From NCBI GenBank assembly GCA_036924085.1, contig JAVGWX010000004.1, positions 42,798,793-42,862,792 of the forward strand: DNA of 64,000 nucleotides, given 5' to 3'. The first letter of the stretch is position 1. The number at the start of each line of letters is the position of its first letter. This document shows positions 57,780-64,000 of the stretch, piece by piece. Both the position numbers and the translations under genes were made by a program. This stretch comes from Ariolimax columbianus (Eukaryota; Mollusca; Gastropoda; Stylommatophora; Arionidae). Under the pieces are notes generated by a model that was not told the origin of the DNA, did not search any database, and saw only the letters and a list, made by a program, of their open reading frames with translations.

Positions 57780-58639
57780 ACATCATGTAATGGCGGTGAA
57801 CTTCAACCGCTTATTTTAGATCCTGTCTTGTTTGTTGTTGTGATTTGTTAATTGTTTTCGTGTGTTTTTTTGCATCTGATGGTCTTTTGACCATAACACA
57901 CGCATCGTGTAGGTGTGTGTTTATACGCGGTCCCTCAGCCATTACCTACATACGTTTTTAATAACTATTAATAACAGAAATGGGTTTAATTCTGGAGATC
58001 TTTGGTAATTGAGAATCTCAAAAGATTGAAATTACGTTTTTTACTAAAGGGAAATAACATGGCGATCGATGTTTCAATCCCTTTGGCCTTATTTGGACAT
58101 TTGGCCTTTCCGAGGATATCCCTGCCCACCAGCTCTTAAAGTGGGCCATGAACTTCAAAAATAGGAAACGACTGTCTACGTCATGGGGGTCCCAACCCTG
58201 CGGCCGTCAATCCACCACCTGGTTAGGTCATCATAAAGACATCATCCTTACTGCATGAAGCCTGGGACAGCCATTCATCGTTCTAATGGGTATTTGGCGC
58301 GACGGACACTTGCTGCGTAAACCGACTACCTACCATCCTGCTTATATATTCCATACATCACGTGTTTCCAACTTCAAGTCTGATCTCTTCATTTACCAAA
58401 CTGTGTATTCTAGTGGCTCTACCCGCTTTACACGGGAATCATATTTGATATGGTGTGCAGCACTAATTCTAAATGTAATAACATACATTGCCGGTGTGAT
58501 AATGGAACCGAAAAGAGGAACAACAGTACTATAGCCTATTGGACTGTGATAAGAGGCGACTAAGGAATGGTTGGTACAGGGATGGATATCACATCCTGTA
58601 GAAACTACAAGCCACAACAAAAATGAAAAACGCTCCCCA
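57780..58639. other. LGR intron 6, unannotated part
   Basis: No domain recognised; the GTGATAAGAGGCGAC variant of the short hairpin motif lies at 58545-58563. Confidence 0.45.
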
Positions 58640-58925
58640 CCCATGGTAGAAGAGGAGTACACTAGGTCATATCATCTCCATCCTGGGGTAGAAGAGGACT
58701 ACACTAAGTCAAGTCAGTTTCCATTTTGTGGTAGAAGAGGGGTACACTAAGTCAAATCAGTCTCCACCACATGGTTGATGACTTAGTACACTAAGTTAAG
58801 TGTCTCCACCACATGGTTGATGACTTAGTACACTAAGTTAAGTGTCTCCACCACATGGTAGAAGAGGAATGTCTAAGTCAAGCCAGTCTCCGTCATATGG
58901 TGGAAGAGGAGAAAACTAAAACAAG
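58640..58925 (+). repeat. ~42-bp tandem repeat, about 6 copies
   Basis: Units with tggtagaagaggagtacact plus aagtcaagtcagtctccacc; two adjacent copies carry ttgatgacttag instead. Ends 50 bp before LGR exon 7. Confidence 0.88.
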
Positions 58926-58972
58926 TCAAATGACTTATATATAACCTTTATGCTGCCGAATTTCTCCCTCAG

Positions 58973-59041
58973 ACAACTTCAGGAGAACCAGATACAAACC
59001 ATACCGTCAAGTTTGTCTCATCTCGTGTCACTTGAAGAACT
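58973..59041 (+). CDS. Lgr4/5/6: LGR exon 7 of window: 23-residue LRR
   Basis: 69 bp, acceptor tttctccctcag, donor gtaagttgc. It encodes a 23-residue repeat with ENQIQTIP, SLSHL and closing SLEEL; LGR4/5/6 proteins have a 23-residue repeat at exactly this point (their EFP..IRTL repeat), which supports orthology and reading order. The next expected repeat was not found before the window ends. Confidence 0.9.
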
Positions 59042-59092
59042 GTAAGTTGCAACATTGGATGGTGTATTTTTTCCGTATGCTTTTTAGTACGT

Positions 59093-59586
59093 ACAGATAC
59101 ATACATATACAGATACATACATAGATATACAGATACATACATATACAGACAGATACATAGATATACAGATACATAGATATACAGATACATACATATACAG
59201 ATACATACATAGATACACAGATACATACATATACAGACAGATACATACATATACAGACAGATACATAGATATACAGATACATACATATACAGATACATAC
59301 ATAGATATACAGACAGATACATAGATATACAGATACATACATATACAGATACATACATAGATATACAGATATATACATATACAGATACATACTTATACAT
59401 ACATATACCGACAGATACATAGATATACAGTTACATACATAGATATACAGATACATACATATACAGATACATACATATACAGATACATACATATACAGAC
59501 AGATACATACATATACAGACAGATACATAGATATACAGACAGATATATAGATATACAGATACATACATATACAGATACATACATAT
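59093..59586 (+). repeat. ACAGATACATAC-type array
   Basis: About 490 bp of acatac, agatac and acagac tetra/hexamer mixtures, starting 50 bp after LGR exon 7. Tyr/Cys/Val-rich reverse open frames are artefacts. Confidence 0.93.
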
Positions 59587-59954
59587 TGTTTGCATGAATG
59601 ACTGAAGGATTAGCTGTGTGATTGGGGAGATAATTTAGTTTCATTGCATGTGTTCCATATTAATGCAATACGTTTATCGATATGATATTGTGTACCACAT
59701 TATAACAATTGCGATTATCTCATGAACATGATACCTTTCTGCAATCGATGTATTTTTTCGCTTTTGTTCTCATTTTTTCAGTTTGAAATAGTATATACAT
59801 TACATAAACTGTGGTTAAGACAATATATACGCTTAATTATACCTGAGTCAACTTTTAAATACGCTTTAGCAAAATATTCGAAAAAAGTGTATTCTTTCAA
59901 AGATCTTGGCAGCCATTCTTCTGTAGACTTAAATAACTTGAGAATAAGAGGTTA

Positions 59955-60545
59955 TCACTTAACTTAACTTAACTTAACTTTATTATACTGGTTTAGATGG
60001 CTCTACAGAGTATGTATACAACCAGTTTATTCCACTCCACAGCTACTGGAAATGACTTTGAGCATCCAATATATTTGTTAATACATTAACTGATCTCTTC
60101 CCCCCCCCCCCCCCCCACATACATCCTGTGGAAAAGCATTCCAAGAATTCATCATTCTCTGTCTAAAATTATATTTCCTAATATCTAATCTGGACCTGTC
60201 TTTAAACATTTTGAAGCTATGCCCTTTTCTTGTAGCCGGTTGCACGTTGAAAAATAAAACTTGGTTTAGTCTAATTTATCCTTTCCATTAATTCATTTAT
60301 AAACTTGTTTTGTCATCTCGAATTTTTCTTTGTTCTAGACACCCTAGACCAATTTTTCTGAGTCTTCCCTCATAACTATAATTCTGTAATCACATGGTCA
60401 GTTTTGTGGCTCTTATTTGTATCCTTTCTAGCATGTATATATGCAATCTATGATAAGAGCTCCCCATCTGAACACAGTGCTCCAATTTAAGTCTCACCAA
60501 TGCTTTATACAGTTTGATTATCACTTCACGTGAACTAGTACTTTC
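59955..60545 (-). pseudogene. CR1/L2-like LINE RT C-terminal remnant
   Basis: Reverse frames: LYKALVRLKLEHCVQMG, LERIQIRATKLT, SYEGRLRKIGL, TRKGHSFKMFKDRSRLDIRK and MMNSWNAFPQD in collinear order with stops, then the 3' UTR and (TTAAG)n tail at 59955-60030. A C-run occurs at 60103-60116. Confidence 0.78.
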
Positions 60546-60712
60546 AGGGCCGCTTTATACATGTATGCCGACTAGGTACAGTGCCGAAGGCTTACGAACT
60601 TTTCAGGGCCAACAATATTTCACTTGGAAAAGCACCTAAACAAAAAAATTACAAATTAAGAGAAAACAGCAAATTTTTGTTCAAAAATACTCGTATATAT
60701 TTAGGAATTTGA

Positions 60713-60885
60713 ATGAAATAAGTTTGTAACGGAGGCAGCCATCTTGTTGGGCACCGAATGTCTTTATTAATGACATAAGTTTGTAACGGAGGCAGCCATC
60801 TTGTTGGGCACTGAGAGTCTTTATTAATGGCATAAGTTTGTAACGGAGGCAGCCATCTTGTTGGGCAACGAAAGTCTTTATTAGA
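60713..60885 (+). repeat. 57-bp tandem repeat, 3 copies
   Basis: Unit tttgtaacggaggcagccat plus cttgttgggcac...tctttattaatgacataag; spacing 60723, 60780, 60837. Confidence 0.93.
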
Positions 60886-61080
60886 ACAGATGGACACGTA
60901 TGGTGGGCGAATGCCTGTTAACGTCTACGGGGTCGCCCACCTATGCAATGGCGAGATGGACTGACCAAAGACATAGGCCCGCATCGGTACAGCGTTGCAA
61001 AAGATCGGGGCACATACATAATATTGTTGGCTTCCTCGCATACGACACATATGCCGGACTGACGCCGAGGATAATATAAT
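60885..61080 (+). repeat. LINE 3' end, same family as 17700-18160
   Basis: Shares ctacggggtcgcc, gagatggactgac, catacataatattgttg and gacgccgaggataat with 17980-18150. Confidence 0.65.
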
Positions 61081-61504
61081 AAGAATGTGAATGGGAAGGT
61101 AAAAGTATCGATGCTAAATATCGCTAGTATCAAAAGAAATAAGCAAACGATGACATTTGAATAAAAAAGAGTAACAATATCGGACACAGGCCTCTATAAT
61201 TAAAAGTGCCCACGGAGGTCTTGAAACGACCCTGATTACATATAGCATTTGATCTACAATCTGTTTTTACCAGTGGGGTTTCTGAAGAAAAAGAATGATA
61301 AACCATTGGAATATTCCAACGATGTTGCAAAAAATAGACACAAATGAGATTGTGGATGGAACTGGCAAATTTATCATGTGAAACGAATATTTACAGACAC
61401 AACCAATGTATAGAGCGCAGTGGAAACAAAAAGATCACTTGTTTAGCAACCAAATTGATTTCGAAGCAAATCTTTCTTCAACAAATCCTTCAACTACATC
61501 TGAT
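61081..61504. other. Unannotated stretch downstream of LGR exon 7
   Basis: No LRR exon or repeat recognised. The same is true of 59587-59954 and of the terminal 63676-64000. Confidence 0.45.
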
Positions 61505-61880
61505 GTTAATTAGGTTTCCGTCCACATGTGCCAATTAGCGAAGTGCAATTCTTAAGTGCTCTGTTCATGTCCAAATGCGTTGCATTTCTCACGGTAAGCT
61601 TTAATAAACGTAAGTTCGCTTCTATGTTATCAATCCATCTGCAGCGTGGTCTCGCTCTTGCGTTGTAAGTTTTCAGAGAAAGATGACCATTGTGCATTCT
61701 CACTAGATGACCAAACTATGGTATTTTCTGTCTGGAAATGTTCTCACTACAAGGGTTAGCTCAGCCGTATTTCGAATTTCCTCATCCCACAATGAATCTC
61801 TCTTTGTGACACCAATGATCTTTTTCAAACACTCCATTTTACACATAAAAGTACTACTTTCACGCGCATATGAAAAAGAC
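61505..61880 (-). pseudogene. LINE RT C-terminal remnant
   Basis: CKMECLKKIIGVTKRDSLWDEEIR followed out of frame by NARARPRCRWIDNIEANL, a LINE tail layout. The 38-bp minisatellite begins directly at its 5' side. Confidence 0.6.
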
Positions 61881-61883
61881 CAT

Positions 61884-62685
61884 GTTTGGTACTAGTTGCA
61901 CTTGCGTAGAACAAGGACCATGTTTGGTATTAGTAGCACTCGCGTAGAACAAGGACCATGTTTGGTATTAGTAGCACTCGCGTAGAACAAGGACCATGTT
62001 TGGTACTGGTAGCGCTCGCGTAGAACAAGGACCATGTTTGGTACTAGTAGCACTCGCATAGAACAAGGACCATGTTTGGTACTAGTAGCACTCGCGTAGG
62101 ACAAGGACCATGTTTGGTACTAGTAGCACTCGCGTAGAACAAGAACCATGTTTGGTACTAGTAGCACTCGCGTAGGACAAGAACCATGTTTGGTACTAGT
62201 AGCACTCGCGTAGAACAAAGACCATGTTTGGTACTAGTAGCACTCGCGTAGGACAAGAACTATGTTTTGGTACTAGTATCACTCGCGTAGAACAAGGACC
62301 ATGTTTGGTACTAGTAGCACTCACGTAGAACAAGGACCACGTTTGGTACTAGTAGCACTCGCGTAGCACAAGGACCATGTTTGGTACTAGTAGCACTCGC
62401 GTAGCACAAGGACCATGTTTGGTACTAGTAGCACTCGCGTAGAACAAGGACCATGTTTGGTACTAGTAGCACTCGCGTAGAACAAGGACCATGTTTGGTA
62501 CTAGTAGCACTCGCGTAGCACAAGGACCATGTTTGGTACTAGTAGCACTCGCGTAGAACAAGGACCATGTTTGGTACTAGTAGCACTCGCGTAGCACAAG
62601 GATCGTGTTTGGTACTAGTAGCACTCGCGTAGAACAAGGACCATGTTTGGTACTAGTAGCACTTGCGTAGCACAAGGACCATGTA
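61884..62685 (+). repeat. 38-bp minisatellite, about 21 copies
   Basis: Unit gtactagtagcactcgcgta plus gaacaaggaccatgtttg with few variants (gcacaagg, ggacaaga). Flanked by LINE remnants on both sides. Confidence 0.95.
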
Positions 62686-62689
62686 CCAG

Positions 62690-63150
62690 TGGCGCAACGT
62701 CTGCGTGAATGTATTGTTTATCTCAGAATTTGAAAATGAGAATGATTAAATGTTACGTGCATTCAGATGTATTGTATGGAGTAGAAACCTGGACCATGAC
62801 CAAGAAAATAGAGATGAGTATTGACGCCTTTGAAATGGTGGGTATTCAGAAAACTTGGATGAGTTTCTTGGATAGATCGGAAAACAAATAGTGAGGTTCT
62901 GGAACAACTCAGGGTGGAGAAGATACTTCAGAAGGAAATAGAAAGCAGAAAAAATAAAATACTTTGGTCATGTCAAGTGACATGACAGTCTGCTGGAAGT
63001 TATATTGGAGGAAAGAGTGAAGGTCAAGAACGCCAGATAGCGACAGAGGTACCGAGTAGCCCGCCGAGACCATTGTGTATGACAAAGACAAGAATAGCAC
63101 CACTGCCCCACGGAGAGCATGTCGTAAAAGGCGACTAACTGTATGACATG
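62690..63150 (+). pseudogene. LINE RT C-terminal remnant
   Basis: KMRMIKCYVHSDVLYGVETWTM then KKIEMSIDAFEMVGIQ, and in another frame KYFGHVK and SLLEVILEERVKVK; typical LINE tail with a frameshift and stops. Followed by the GTCG...CGAC motif at 63119-63138. Confidence 0.65.
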
Positions 63151-63174
63151 GCATAACACCGGTCATTGTTAGGC

Positions 63175-63345
63175 TGTTTGTTAAGAGCAGCATAGATGGC
63201 GCATAACAGGCTGTGGGTCTACTTTGCTCTAGTGAGTCTATTAATATGGACTCGCACATCGGTTAACCACCCTCCAAAAAACTGATTGTATACAAACTTT
63301 GTTAACTCTTCTAAGCCAGTATAAAGACGTTAAGTTAAGTTAGAT
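63175..63345 (+). mobile_element. CR1/L2-like LINE 3' UTR fragment
   Basis: gcagcatagatggcgc, ggactcgcacatcggttaac, gccagtataaagacg and a GTTAA tail, as at 19683-19870 and 13905-13947. Confidence 0.65.
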
Positions 63346-63675
63346 GGACAGACAACATCAAGATGTAGTCGGGACATAATTTGACTGAGCGTATCAACCT
63401 GGTGATGTACAGATGGACAGACAACATCGAGATGTAGTCGGGACATAATTTGACTGAGCGTATTAACCTGGTGAGGTACAGATAGACAGACATCAAGATG
63501 TGGTCGTGACATAGTTTGACTGAGCGTATCAACCTGGTGATGTACAGATGGACAGACAACATCAAGATGTGGTCGTGACATAGTTTGACTGAGCGTATCA
63601 ACCTGGTGATGTACAGATGGACAGACAACATCAAGATGTGGTCGTGACATAGTTTGACTGAGCGTATAAACCTGA
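63340..63675 (+). repeat. 69-bp tandem repeat, about 4.8 copies
   Basis: Unit atggacagacaacatcaaga plus tgtagtcgggacataatttg plus actgagcgtatcaacctggtgatgtacag. Starts in the tail of the LINE fragment 63175-63345. 69 is divisible by 3, which explains two long reverse frames. Confidence 0.93.
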
Positions 63676-64000
63676 CATGGGACAGAAACGGTTGGAGATT
63701 CATTGTCATCAGCCTCCCATAACCGCAAGAGGTCGTAGTGACATCACTCAGCGTGTGAGTTACTTGAAAATTGTTCCCAGACTTTATTCTAGTCCATTAT
63801 AGTCGTGTCTAAATTCCACACACCAAAACCAACAATGTTTGCAGCTAGGGCGAAGAGCGCTAATCTCATGAAGTTCAGCCGTGTGAACTAGACCGTGAAA
63901 TGCGACAAAGATTTAAACGTAGTGCTATTCATATAGCCGATCTCCAGGTCAGAATAATCGGTCGGAAAAAAACACACCAAAAAAACGAACGAATTAACCA

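Noticed and set aside
58969..59644. Tyr/Cys/Val-rich reverse open frames up to 178 codons
   Set aside because: Translations of the acatac/agatac array, partly overlapping LGR exon 7 on the other strand.

Overview
This is eukaryotic (animal) DNA, most probably from a mollusc and perhaps a gastropod. I infer this from an I/Nimb-type non-LTR retrotransposon, many tRNA-derived SINEs, mariner elements, very abundant minisatellites, and small phase-2 exons with canonical gtaagt donors. There is no bacterial signature: no operons, no ribosome binding sites, and nearly all long open frames are transposons or satellite arrays. The species call is inference.

The one host gene I can support has no long ORF. 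Seven small exons on the + strand (27837-27908, 29961-30032, 33051-33122, 38722-38865, 41427-41498, 53798-53869, 58973-59041) join in one frame to give 191 residues. They are eight consecutive leucine-rich repeats of a type-B LGR (LGR4/5/6, R-spondin receptor; insect rickets/bursicon receptor family). The order of diagnostic motifs (DLSMN, LDAN, LWLDDN, PDYAFQN, then a 23-residue repeat) matches vertebrate LGR5. All introns are phase 2 (CT or TT before the donor). The signal-peptide/LRRNT exon must lie upstream, and the remaining repeats, hinge and seven-helix domain downstream, outside what I can recognise.

Layout. 1-27.8 kb is the region upstream of the first recognised exon (intron 1 or intergenic). 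It holds a nearly intact I/Nimb-like LINE (973-4572), a 5'-truncated nested copy (8977-10887), LINE fragments, tRNA-SINEs, a 13+-copy family here called element A, a MITE (23722-23903) and tandem repeats. 27.8-59.0 kb is the LGR locus, whose six introns carry five mariner remnants, further LINE and SINE copies, and at least ten minisatellites; coding sequence is under 2% of the span. 59-64 kb continues as intron-like sequence with LINE ends and three minisatellites.

The LINE family with an ACGCAGAAG(AAG)n 3' end has four obvious copies, all on the - strand with target-site duplications, plus a 24-bp insertion at 855-878 that looks like the same 3' end alone. Element A shares this terminus in some copies, so it may be mobilised by that LINE. 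Several minisatellites grow out of older features: a SINE segment, a LINE 3' end, and apparently the 5' splice site of LGR exon 5.
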